From assembly GCA_009782605.1 (NCBI GenBank), contig WRIR01000005.1, positions 61,737 to 125,736 on the forward strand: a DNA stretch of 64,000 nt. Direction: 5' to 3'. This document shows, one piece after another, positions 16,352-24,285 of the stretch (position 1 is its first letter; each line of letters starts with the position of its first letter). This DNA is from Eggerthellaceae bacterium (GTDB lineage: Bacteria; Actinomycetota; Coriobacteriia; Coriobacteriales; Eggerthellaceae). The notes beneath the pieces are model-generated. The model saw only the letters and a list, made by a program, of their open reading frames with translations. It made no database searches and was not told where the DNA came from. The translations under genes and the position numbers were made by a program.

Positions 16352-17567
16352 AAGTAATGCGCGTCAGCGATATCACCACGAGCAGGGCGACCGCGATGCT
16401 TCCTGCCACGAAAAGCGCCTCCAGGCCGGTGGCCATCGCCGCGTCCAGGTCGTTGTCGATCAGCTGCAGCATCGCGTTGTACATGACCTTGCCAGGCACC
16501 AGGGGGAAGATGGCCGGGATGATGAACAGGGAGGCGGCATCCCTCGTCACCCTCGTCGAAATCTCGGCGAGCAGCGCGACGGTGCAGGTTGCGAGGAAGC
16601 ATCCGACGATTCGGGAGCTTCCCTCCAAAACCGCCACGTCATAGACCAAAAGCCCGCAGGCGGCAATCAGCCCGGCAACAACAAGGTAGCGCCGCGGGAT
16701 GTCGACGATGACCGCAATCCCCATGGTGCCGACGAAGGCGCAGAGGAACTGCAGCGGTATGATGAGCGACAAAGGAGTGTCGGCATGGATGGGGGCAGGC
16801 GCGACCTTGAGCAGCATACCCACCCCGCCGGCGATGGCGATAGTGACCAACAGCGACTCCACGCCTCGCGACACGCCGGAGAGCATGTCGCCCGAAAGCA
16901 GGTCGCGGACAGCGTTGGTGATGGCGACCCCGGGCAGGTAGACCGCGATGCTACCGATCACCATGGCCCCAAGCGACGAACAGAAGCCGAAGTTGAAGAA
17001 GAGCAGCGACAGCCCGGCGGCCAAGAAGCAGCTGGCAAAGACCACGATGAAGTGGTTAATGCGCAGCCGCCCGACCCACAAAGAGAAAAGATAGGTCAGG
17101 ACGCCGACGACCACCGCGCAGCCGCCGTCGATGAGGCTCCCCCCGTTCATCACCGTGTAGAAGGCCGCAATCACCACCATTGCAGCCAGGCGGACAGGCA
17201 GGCTGAAACCCCTGGTGGCGTCGATGCGCTCAAGTTCTTCCAGGCCTTCTTCGATTTCTGCCTCTGAATGCGACGGCGCGGCAACGAAGCGGCGGATGAA
17301 AGCATGGACCCGCGAGACCTTCTCCAGGTCGGTGCCTATGTGCCTGACGCGCCTGATGGCGGTCTGCACCTCGGCCTGCTGGTCGTCGGTGCCGACCGAG
17401 ACGAAGACGCCCGTCGTCGTGATGAAGCTCTGGACATGGGGGATGCCGCAGGCCTTGCAGATGTCCTCGACCGCTTCTTCTGCCCGGTAGACCTCCGCTC
17501 CGCTCTCCAGCATTATCTCGCCCGCGCGCACGGCAAGCCTCAATGCCTTGTTCTCGCGTGCCTTCAT
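16314..17567 (-). CDS. thrE: ThrE-family threonine/serine exporter (fused two-domain form)
   Basis: A polytopic membrane protein of 417 residues joining both halves of the ThrE fold: the DUF1212-type domain (signature GAEVYRAEEAV near residue 25, with about five helices) and the ThrE_2 domain (about five helices, ending IIPAIFPLVPG and then helices). Family members export threonine or serine or related small molecules, and some are implicated in dipeptide or organic-acid efflux. ATG 17567 is preferred; an in-frame TTG at 17591 has a poorly spaced ribosome site. Its last 13 codons are duplicated exactly at 11.4 kb. Confidence 0.8.
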   Translation of the reverse strand: MKARENKALRLAVRAGEIMLESGAEVYRAEEAVEDICKACGIPHVQSFITTTGVFVSVGTDDQQAEVQTAIRRVRHIGTDLEKVSRVHAFIRRFVAAPSHSEAEIEEGLEELERIDATRGFSLPVRLAAMVVIAAFYTVMNGGSLIDGGCAVVVGVLTYLFSLWVGRLRINHFIVVFASCFLAAGLSLLFFNFGFCSSLGAMVIGSIAVYLPGVAITNAVRDLLSGDMLSGVSRGVESLLVTIAIAGGVGMLLKVAPAPIHADTPLSLIIPLQFLCAFVGTMGIAVIVDIPRRYLVVAGLIAACGLLVYDVAVLEGSSRIVGCFLATCTVALLAEISTRVTRDAASLFIIPAIFPLVPGKVMYNAMLQLIDNDLDAAMATGLEALFVAGSIAVALLVVISLTRITSSLYRTVRKLDA

Positions 17568-17670
17568 CGTCGTACTGCCCCGTTCCTTCAACGCCTTCGG
17601 CAGGCAAGCCGCCCACCACCACCTACTTTGATGATTCGATAGACTCCACGCACCGCTGCCCGTGTCTGCG

Positions 17671-17701
17671 CCCTATTTTCCCACAAGATGCTACAATAGG
17701 G
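17671..17701 (+). promoter_or_regulatory. Extended -10 promoter with overlapping inverted repeat, before the NiaP-like gene
   Basis: TGCTACAAT (17689-17697) is an extended -10. The inverted repeat CCCTATT (17671-17677) / AATAGGG (17695-17701) overlaps it, so a repressor could block RNA polymerase here. Confidence 0.4.
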
Positions 17702-17787
17702 AAATTGGTGTTGGGATTTCGATGCAACAAGGACACAAGGACATGAGGAAGCGAGGACGGAATGGATGCTCGGCAGGTTGATGCATC

Positions 17788-19224
17788 ATGAGTATTGCAC
17801 AGCGCATAGACGCCCTCCCGATGACGCCGATGATGCGCAAGATATTGCTCCTCACGGGGATCGGGTGGATGTTCGACGCAATGGATCAGGGCATGGTCAG
17901 CGGGATCATCGCCTCGATCAACCTCGACTGGACCCTGACTACCGCACAGCTGGGCTTCCTCGGCAGCGCCGGGGTCCTCGGCATGATCTTGGGGGCCGCC
18001 CTGTCGGGCATCGCCGCCGACCGCTGGGGGCGCAGGACCGTCATCGTCACGACCCTGCTCATGTTCAGCCTGGGGAGCGCGTTGTGTGGCATGGCCCAAA
18101 GCTACGAGATGCTGCTCGTTTTCCGCTTCTTCACCGGGCTTGGCCTCGGCGGGGAGCTGCCGGTGGCCTCAACGCTGGTGAGCGAGTTCTCGCCCCTGAA
18201 GTCGCGGGGGCGAAACGTCGTCATCCTTGAGAGCTTCTGGGCATGGGGTTGGATAATAGCGGCGCTCGTCGCATATTTGGCCATCCCCCTTTACGGTTGG
18301 CGCATTGCGTTTTTCGTGGGTGCAGTCCCGGCGCTCTTTGCAGCGGTGCTCCGCTTCGCGGTGCCGGAATCGCCTCGCTATCTTGAGCTGAGGGGTCGGC
18401 ATGAAGAAGCCGACAGCCTGGTGAAGAGGATGGAGGCGGCGGCCGTTGCCAAGGCGGGCCACGTGCTGCCGGGCTCGGCAGGCTCACCGGTGGCGCCTGC
18501 GGACGTCTCGGCAGACGCAGCGGTGGCACCTGCGGCAAGTGCACCAGGTGCCCCGCTCCCTGTAGACGGCGGCGGCAAGCCCGCCTGGTCCTTCCTCTCG
18601 TCGTTCACCAGCCTGTGGTCGAAGGAAAACATCCGCTCGACGTTGGTGCTGTGGGTGCTGTGGTTCGGCATCAACCTGGGCTATTACGGCTTCGTCTTAT
18701 GGACGCCGAGCTTCCTGGTCGCGCAAGGCTACGACCTGGTTAGGAGCTTCGAGTTCACTCTCATCATGTGTCTTGCCCAGCTGCCGGGGTACTTCCTGGC
18801 GGCCTACCTCATCGAAAAGATCGGCCGCAAGCCGGTGCTCACCGTGTTCTTGCTGGGCACCGCCTGCGCCGCATGGCTCTTCGGCCACGCAGGCGACACC
18901 ACGCAGGTGCTCCTTTCGGGCTGCCTGCTCTACTTCTTCGCGCTGGGTGCCTGGGGCTGCGTCTATTCCTATACCCCCGAGCTCTATCCCACCGAGATAC
19001 GCGGCTTCGGAACCGGCCTGGCCGCGTCCTTTGGCCGCTTCGGCGCCTTCCTCGCCCCCATGATAGTCCCGTGGCTCTACGCGCTCTTCGGGAGCGAGCA
19101 GGGCTTCGTGTTCGTATTCATGCTGCTGACAGGCGTCTTCGTCGTCGTTGCCCTTGTCATCGGCATATTCGGCAAAGAAACTAAAAATGTCGCCCTCGAC
19201 TTCGTTGAAGGCGGCGGGTCGTGA
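17788..19224 (+). CDS. MFS transporter, NiaP-like (probable nicotinate or aromatic-acid carrier)
   Basis: A 478-residue major facilitator with 12 predicted helices. The first half strongly recalls NiaP: GWMFDAMDQGM, then DRWGRR, GGELPVASTLVSEF and the RGRNVVILESFWAWGW segment, with PESPRYLELRG after helix 6. The central loop holds an Ala/Pro-rich insert (about residues 222-262) not usual for the family. NiaP proteins take up nicotinate or nicotinamide, and a nicotinate phosphoribosyltransferase gene occurs at 39.4 kb in this window, which makes that substrate reasonable but not proven; relatives move benzoate-like acids. The gene sits 38 bp before the envelope operon. Confidence 0.75.
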   Translation: MSIAQRIDALPMTPMMRKILLLTGIGWMFDAMDQGMVSGIIASINLDWTLTTAQLGFLGSAGVLGMILGAALSGIAADRWGRRTVIVTTLLMFSLGSALCGMAQSYEMLLVFRFFTGLGLGGELPVASTLVSEFSPLKSRGRNVVILESFWAWGWIIAALVAYLAIPLYGWRIAFFVGAVPALFAAVLRFAVPESPRYLELRGRHEEADSLVKRMEAAAVAKAGHVLPGSAGSPVAPADVSADAAVAPAASAPGAPLPVDGGGKPAWSFLSSFTSLWSKENIRSTLVLWVLWFGINLGYYGFVLWTPSFLVAQGYDLVRSFEFTLIMCLAQLPGYFLAAYLIEKIGRKPVLTVFLLGTACAAWLFGHAGDTTQVLLSGCLLYFFALGAWGCVYSYTPELYPTEIRGFGTGLAASFGRFGAFLAPMIVPWLYALFGSEQGFVFVFMLLTGVFVVVALVIGIFGKETKNVALDFVEGGGS

Positions 19225-19262
19225 CCGGCATTTACGATTCCTGCGAGAGATAAGGCAAGCCC

Positions 19263-19751
19263 ATGGAAGAGCTCCCCCGAAACCAGCTGAGCCCGAAGAT
19301 CAAGAACGTCTGGCGCATCAACGACGCGGTGTGGCTGACCGTGGCCTTCGTGTTTCTGGGCCTGCCCTTCCTGGCGGCCTATGCGGTCACTGCTTCGCCT
19401 TGGATCTTGGCTGCGGCGATTGCTGCCGTGGCGCTCTACGGCGCGGGTCTGGTGTTGTGGCTGGTGGTCCTGCCCCCCATCAGGTATGCCCGCTGGCGCT
19501 ACGAGCTCTCGCACGACTTCCTTGACATCGCGAAGGGCATCGTCTGGCGCAAGCGCTACATCATTCCCTTCATCCGGGTGCAGAACACCGACACGCGCCA
19601 AGGGCCCATACTGCGTGCCTTCGGGCTCTCAAGCGTGACGGTCTCGACGGCCGCCGGCGAACATGAGATACCCGGCCTCGACAATGAGGTCGCCGGCCAG
19701 CTTCGGGACAAGGCCGCCGAGCTTGCCCGCATCGCGCAAGAGGACGTGTAG
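19263..19751 (+). CDS. bPH2-domain membrane protein, YdbS-like
   Basis: A 162-residue protein with two N-terminal membrane helices (about 23-44 and 48-68) and a bacterial PH-like domain (DUF304/bPH_2; YELSHDFLDIAKGIVWRKRYIIPFIRVQ). In Bacillus, YdbS works with YdbT and protects against certain bacteriocins. It is the first gene of a tight operon, and the next gene encodes the YdbT-like partner 2 bp later. Confidence 0.8.
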   Translation: MEELPRNQLSPKIKNVWRINDAVWLTVAFVFLGLPFLAAYAVTASPWILAAAIAAVALYGAGLVLWLVVLPPIRYARWRYELSHDFLDIAKGIVWRKRYIIPFIRVQNTDTRQGPILRAFGLSSVTVSTAAGEHEIPGLDNEVAGQLRDKAAELARIAQEDV

Positions 19752-19753
19752 AG

Positions 19754-21910
19754 ATGGCAGCGCCCCAGCCCGTCCCCCCGCCCGTGCAGCCGCAGGCGCC
19801 GCCGCCAGCGTCCCAACCCGCGCAACAGGCGGCACCCCGCCCCGCCCCGCAACCCGCACAGCAGCCGGCGCCGCAACCGCGGCCCGCCCCCCAGCCCTAC
19901 CCCATGCCCGCCCCGCGACCGGCACCCCAGCCCTATCCCATGCCTGTGCCCCGCCCCGCGCCGATGCCCTACCCGCCGCCGGCGCCCCAACCGGCCCGCC
20001 AGCCCTATCCGCAGCCGATGCCTGCTCCGATGCCCGCACCCCAGCCCTACCCGGCGCCCGCACCGCAGCCTGCCCCTCTGCCCTACCCGCCGCCGACCAC
20101 CCAGCCGATACGCTATAGGGTCCACCATACCTACATCTGGCTCGGCGGCCTGCGCATCGCGTTCTCGCTCGCCATCGCCTTCTTTGCCTACAGCATCGCC
20201 CTTGTTGCCGACCGGGGCTTCGCAGCATTCAGCGAGGGCGGGGGGCCCGGCGCCGGCCTGCTCGCCGCCGGCGGCGTCCTGCTGCTCTTCGCCCTCGCCG
20301 TTGCCCTGGTGTTCATCATGCAGCGCCTCTCGCACAAGCACCTCTGGTACGAGCTGGGGGACGAAGAGTTCAGCCTCTATTCCGGCATCCTCAACAAGAA
20401 GAAGGTGCACGTGCCCTACCAGCGGGTGCAGTCGGTGAACCAGCAGGCCAGCCTCATACAGCGGATTCTTGGCGTGTGCGTCGTGCATATCGACACCGCG
20501 GGCGGCGCGTCCAACAAGGCGGTAGTCGTGCCCTACCTGCGCAACGTCGATGCCGAATGGCTGCGGGCGGAACTGTTCGCGCGCAAGCACCGCATCCTCA
20601 GCGCGCAGGCCCCGGCCACAGCAGGTGCGGCAGCCGCCACAACAGCCGCCTCAGTCGGCCCCTCGCTAGCGGCCGGCCCTGCCGCTGCCGCTGTCGCTGT
20701 CGGCGCTTCGCCCGGCGCCCTGCCCAACGTCCTCGACATGCCGGCAGGGATGATGGCCGACGTGCGGGGTGTCTTCGGGGGCATGTACGTCGATACCGGC
20801 GCCGTCAGCTACGAGTACGGCCTCTCGAACAAGGAGCTTGTCCTCACCGGCCTCTCGAACAACACCAGCTTCTTTCTTGTGGCGCTTGCGGTGCTCGGCT
20901 CGATTGCAGGCATCGTCGGCCAGTTCCTGACGCTTCCCTTCGGCCCCGACCTTTACGACCAGGGTATCTCTATTATGGCCCAGGCCTTTGCCGGCAACCT
21001 TGTTTTTGCCCTCGTCGCGCCGCTGGTGATGCTCGTCCTTATTGTTTGGGTGGCATCGGTCGTCAGCGCCTGCGTTTCCTACGGGGGGTTCAAGGCCTGC
21101 CGCCGCCAAGACCGCATCGAGGTCGAACACGGGCTGCTGCAGCACCGCTTCCACGGGGTCGATATCGACAGGGTGCAGTCGGTCATCGTCAAGCAGAGCT
21201 TCATCCGGCGGCTCATCGGCTATTGCGAGGTGTCGCTCGGCAAGATAGACGCGGTGGCGACAGGCTCTCAGGACAAGAACCAGGCCACCCTCAACCAGAA
21301 AGGCCTGATAGTGCATCCCTTTGTGAAGACGAGCAAGGTCCCCGAGATCCTGGCCGGCCTCGTGCCGGAGTTCGCCGACGTGCCGACCGAGGCCATCGGG
21401 CTTCCCCGGGTGGCCCTGCGCCGCGCGCTCATCCGCCACTGCATCCTCAAGGGGAGCGGCCTGTGGGCCGCCGTCGCGGTCGCCGTTGTGCAGGTCAGCC
21501 TCGTCCTCATGGCGAACTACCTCGACCCCGATATCCACCAGGCGCTTCCTTTCGTCAACCTGGGCGCGGCGGTGCTCTACGGGCTCTGTGCGTTGGTGGC
21601 CGTCGGCGAGGCCGTGAATGCGGTACTGTGGTACAAGGGCTCGGGCTTCGCCTTCAACAGCCGGTTCATGCAGATCTCAAACGGCGGCTTCTCGTGCGAG
21701 AGCGTTAGTTTCCCCCGCAAGAAGATACAGTATGGCTACACGAGGACGACCCCCTTCCAACGGGCAGCCAAGGTCGCGACGGTCAACGCCAGGACTGCTG
21801 CCGGCATCGGTGGGACGACGATGTCTTTGGTCGACGCGCGCCAGGAAGACGCCCGAAGCTGGCTTAGCTGGCTTCTTCCCCGTCCCGGCGCACAGGAGCG
21901 GGAATCATGA
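19754..21910 (+). CDS. Multi-bPH-domain membrane protein, YdbT-like, with Pro/Ala N-terminal tail
   Basis: A 718-residue protein. Residues 1-115 are almost only Pro, Ala, Gln, Tyr and Met in short repeats (units like PQPYPMPAPRPA). Three bPH_2 domains follow, each recognisable by a IPYQRVQSV-type line (VPYQRVQSVNQQ, VDIDRVQSVIVKQ and a degenerate third), alternating with membrane helix pairs. The N-terminal repeat lies before the first membrane segment and is therefore probably cytoplasmic or at the membrane face. It pairs with the YdbS-like gene upstream and overlaps the next gene by ATGA. Confidence 0.8.
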   Translation: MAAPQPVPPPVQPQAPPPASQPAQQAAPRPAPQPAQQPAPQPRPAPQPYPMPAPRPAPQPYPMPVPRPAPMPYPPPAPQPARQPYPQPMPAPMPAPQPYPAPAPQPAPLPYPPPTTQPIRYRVHHTYIWLGGLRIAFSLAIAFFAYSIALVADRGFAAFSEGGGPGAGLLAAGGVLLLFALAVALVFIMQRLSHKHLWYELGDEEFSLYSGILNKKKVHVPYQRVQSVNQQASLIQRILGVCVVHIDTAGGASNKAVVVPYLRNVDAEWLRAELFARKHRILSAQAPATAGAAAATTAASVGPSLAAGPAAAAVAVGASPGALPNVLDMPAGMMADVRGVFGGMYVDTGAVSYEYGLSNKELVLTGLSNNTSFFLVALAVLGSIAGIVGQFLTLPFGPDLYDQGISIMAQAFAGNLVFALVAPLVMLVLIVWVASVVSACVSYGGFKACRRQDRIEVEHGLLQHRFHGVDIDRVQSVIVKQSFIRRLIGYCEVSLGKIDAVATGSQDKNQATLNQKGLIVHPFVKTSKVPEILAGLVPEFADVPTEAIGLPRVALRRALIRHCILKGSGLWAAVAVAVVQVSLVLMANYLDPDIHQALPFVNLGAAVLYGLCALVAVGEAVNAVLWYKGSGFAFNSRFMQISNGGFSCESVSFPRKKIQYGYTRTTPFQRAAKVATVNARTAAGIGGTTMSLVDARQEDARSWLSWLLPRPGAQERES

Positions 21911-22848
21911 ATCCCTCCGCTCATGATTTCGGTATCGGGATAGGCGCCCTGATTGTCCTCGCTCTGGTATTCGGCCTCGTTCTTGCACTGGTGGCCGTGC
22001 TCGTGAGGATGCTTTGCATGAAGGGCAAGGCCGGACGCTCGGGCGTCTCTGAGGAAGAGATCAAGCACATTGTCACCGATAACCCCGAACTGCTCGACGA
22101 CGAGAAGCGCATGATACATGAGATCATCGACCTCGGCGACATGATGGTGCGCGAGGTCATGACCCCCCGGGTCGACATGATACTCGCCGAGGACACCGAG
22201 ACCGTCCGCCAGGTGATCGAGCGCATGAGGGGCACCGGCTACTCGCGCCTGCCCGTCTACCGTGAGGACCACGACCACATCGTCGGCATCGCGCATTTCA
22301 AGGACCTGGTGGGGCCGCTCATGGAAGGCAAGGAAGACGATCTGGTCAGCAAGTACATGTTCGAGCCCTTCTTCGTTCCCGAGACAAAGGATATGTATCC
22401 ACTTCTCTCCGAAATGCAAACAAATCGGCAACAGATGGCCATCGTGGTCGACGAGCACGGGGGCACTGATGGTTTAATTACGATCGAAGACATCATCGAG
22501 GAAATCGTTGGCGAGATTGCCGATGAAACCGACTCCGATGACTCCTACATCGCCCAGCTCTCCGACGGCGAATGGCTGGCGGACGGGAGGTATCCCTGCG
22601 AGGATGCTGCGGGGCTTGGCTGGCCGGTAAAAGTCTCCGACGACTACGAGACGCTTGCGGGTTGGCTCATGGACACGGCAGGCATCGTCTTGCAGGTAGG
22701 CGACGAATTCGAGGCCGACGGGTTCTTTTTCAAGGTCCAGGCCATGCGCCGCCGCCGGATATCGAAGATTCGGGTGAAGCGTCTTCCTTCGGAGAATCGG
22801 CAAAGGCCGGGCGGCAGAAAGCCGAACCCCGCCGAAAAGGCACCATAA
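21907..22848 (+). CDS. CBS-pair/CorC_HlyC membrane protein
   Basis: A 313-residue protein with one N-terminal membrane helix (about 12-35) in place of the four-helix CNNM (DUF21) domain of full-length relatives. The CBS pair spans about 75-200 (MVREVMTPRVDM, GYSRLPVY, DEHGGTDGLITIEDI) and the CorC_HlyC domain 215-290, with a basic tail. Such proteins are linked to Mg/Co efflux or membrane-stress tolerance. The ATG overlaps the upstream stop (ATGA), indicating coupling. Confidence 0.8.
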   Translation: MNPSAHDFGIGIGALIVLALVFGLVLALVAVLVRMLCMKGKAGRSGVSEEEIKHIVTDNPELLDDEKRMIHEIIDLGDMMVREVMTPRVDMILAEDTETVRQVIERMRGTGYSRLPVYREDHDHIVGIAHFKDLVGPLMEGKEDDLVSKYMFEPFFVPETKDMYPLLSEMQTNRQQMAIVVDEHGGTDGLITIEDIIEEIVGEIADETDSDDSYIAQLSDGEWLADGRYPCEDAAGLGWPVKVSDDYETLAGWLMDTAGIVLQVGDEFEADGFFFKVQAMRRRRISKIRVKRLPSENRQRPGGRKPNPAEKAP

Positions 22849-22858
22849 AGGAGAAGGC

Positions 22859-23848
22859 TTGAACTCGGAGAAAAAACTCTACCGCTCCCAAAAGCAACTG
22901 ATCAGCGGCGTTTGCTCGGGCCTCGCCGAATACTTCAACATCGACCCGATAGTCGTGCAGATACTCACCGTCATCCTCACCCTCGTAACGGGCGGCCTGC
23001 TTCTCATCCCCTATATCATCTTGTGGGTCATCCTCCCCATCGCGCACCGCTCCGACGAGCCGGTCGAGGTGCAGCCGCAGGAAGCCTATTCGGATGCTGC
23101 GTCCGCCCAGCCCTTTGCCACGGCTGCGTCCTACGCCGCCGCCACGCCGACTGCCGCCGCCACGCCGACTGCCGCCGCCGCGCCGGCTGCCACGGTGACA
23201 CCGGCTGCCACCGCCACGCCTGCTGCCACGATGCCAGCCGCCGCCGCGATGCCTCCCGTACCCGCGCTGGTGCCCATGCCGCCGCCGGCCTTCGACCCGA
23301 ACATGCCCCCCTACTATGTTGCGCCCCCCTACTATGGGGCTGCCTCCCCTGAAAAGCAGGGGAAGGGGGCTGCAGGCGGTGCCTTCTGGTTCGGGCTCGT
23401 TTTGCTCTTCATCGGCGTCACGGCTTTGGTCGGCATCTTCGTTCCGGGGCTTTCCTGGTGGCGCTTTTGGCCGCTTATCCTGGTAATCGCCGGTATAGCG
23501 CAGATGGTCGTGCCGGGGGGAGGGGGCTATAGCATGCCCCGCTTCGTCGGCGGCCTCATCCTGTTTTCTATCGGGGTCTCGGCCCTGTTGATGACCCTCA
23601 ACGTCGTAAGCTCTTTCAGCCTGTGGAACATCCTGCGCAACCTCTGGCCGATGTTGGTGATCATGTGCGGCTTCTTCGTCTTGGGCGGGGCCTTGAAGAT
23701 GCCGCTGCTCACCCTTGCCGCAGGGCTGACCTTCGTTGTGTTTTGCCTCGTGGGGCTTTGGTGGTTCTCGACACCGGGCCCGACAGACGTGTTTTCGTTC
23801 TTTTTGCCGGGCGGAAACTCTTTGAGACTCGATATACCTTGGAGATGA
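22859..23848 (+). CDS. PspC-domain membrane protein 1
   Basis: A 329-residue protein beginning with a PspC domain (residues 4-65: KQLISGVCSGLAEYFNIDP, then a membrane helix and LWVILPI). An Ala/Thr/Pro-rich linker (about 80-160) contains tandem AATPTAAATPTAA units, and a C-terminal block of about five helices follows (LiaF/DUF5668-like). PspC proteins regulate envelope-stress responses. The start is TTG 22859 with an ideal AAAGGAG. It overlaps the next frame. Confidence 0.78.
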   Translation: MNSEKKLYRSQKQLISGVCSGLAEYFNIDPIVVQILTVILTLVTGGLLLIPYIILWVILPIAHRSDEPVEVQPQEAYSDAASAQPFATAASYAAATPTAAATPTAAAAPAATVTPAATATPAATMPAAAAMPPVPALVPMPPPAFDPNMPPYYVAPPYYGAASPEKQGKGAAGGAFWFGLVLLFIGVTALVGIFVPGLSWWRFWPLILVIAGIAQMVVPGGGGYSMPRFVGGLILFSIGVSALLMTLNVVSSFSLWNILRNLWPMLVIMCGFFVLGGALKMPLLTLAAGLTFVVFCLVGLWWFSTPGPTDVFSFFLPGGNSLRLDIPWR

Positions 23849-23853
23849 TGAAC

Positions 23854-24279
23854 ATGCAACCCGAACCCCCCCGTTTCTCACGATCGACCCAGGTAGCCAT
23901 AGTCTGTGGCATCCTCCTTATCATCTTCGGCCTGTACAAGGTCTTAGAGAAGTTCGTCAGCTTCGGATGGTGGGAGTCGGTCAGGTCTGTTTTCTCCACC
24001 TTCTTCTTTTACGCCTGGCCTATCGCCCTCATCGTCGCCGGCATCTTCTTGGTGTGGGCCGCACGGACGGGAAAGCTCAAGGGCTTCTCCCCGGCCACGA
24101 ACCAGCCGCTCAGGCGCAGTATCACCGACAAGCGGATCTCGGGCCTGTGCGGAGGCATCGCACGGTACTTCGGCATCGACCCGACCATCGTCCGTGTCCT
24201 GGCGGTGATATTGCTGGTGGTGTCGTTCCCCGTCACCCTCCTTGCCTACATAATCGCCTCCGTCATCATTCCCCGGTAA
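23854..24279 (+). CDS. PspC-domain membrane protein 2
   Basis: A small membrane protein (141 residues from ATG 23854; in-frame ATGs also at 23845 and 23848). Two membrane helices come first (about 13-32 and 42-65), then a C-terminal PspC domain (KRISGLCGGIARYFGIDPTIVRVLAV). The GGAG at 23841-23844 is best spaced for ATG 23854. The two adjacent PspC proteins have opposite domain orders (PspC first, PspC last), as if one helper and one effector. It precedes the ABC exporter by 6 bp. Confidence 0.78.
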   Translation: MQPEPPRFSRSTQVAIVCGILLIIFGLYKVLEKFVSFGWWESVRSVFSTFFFYAWPIALIVAGIFLVWAARTGKLKGFSPATNQPLRRSITDKRISGLCGGIARYFGIDPTIVRVLAVILLVVSFPVTLLAYIIASVIIPR

Positions 24280-24285
24280 GGACGC

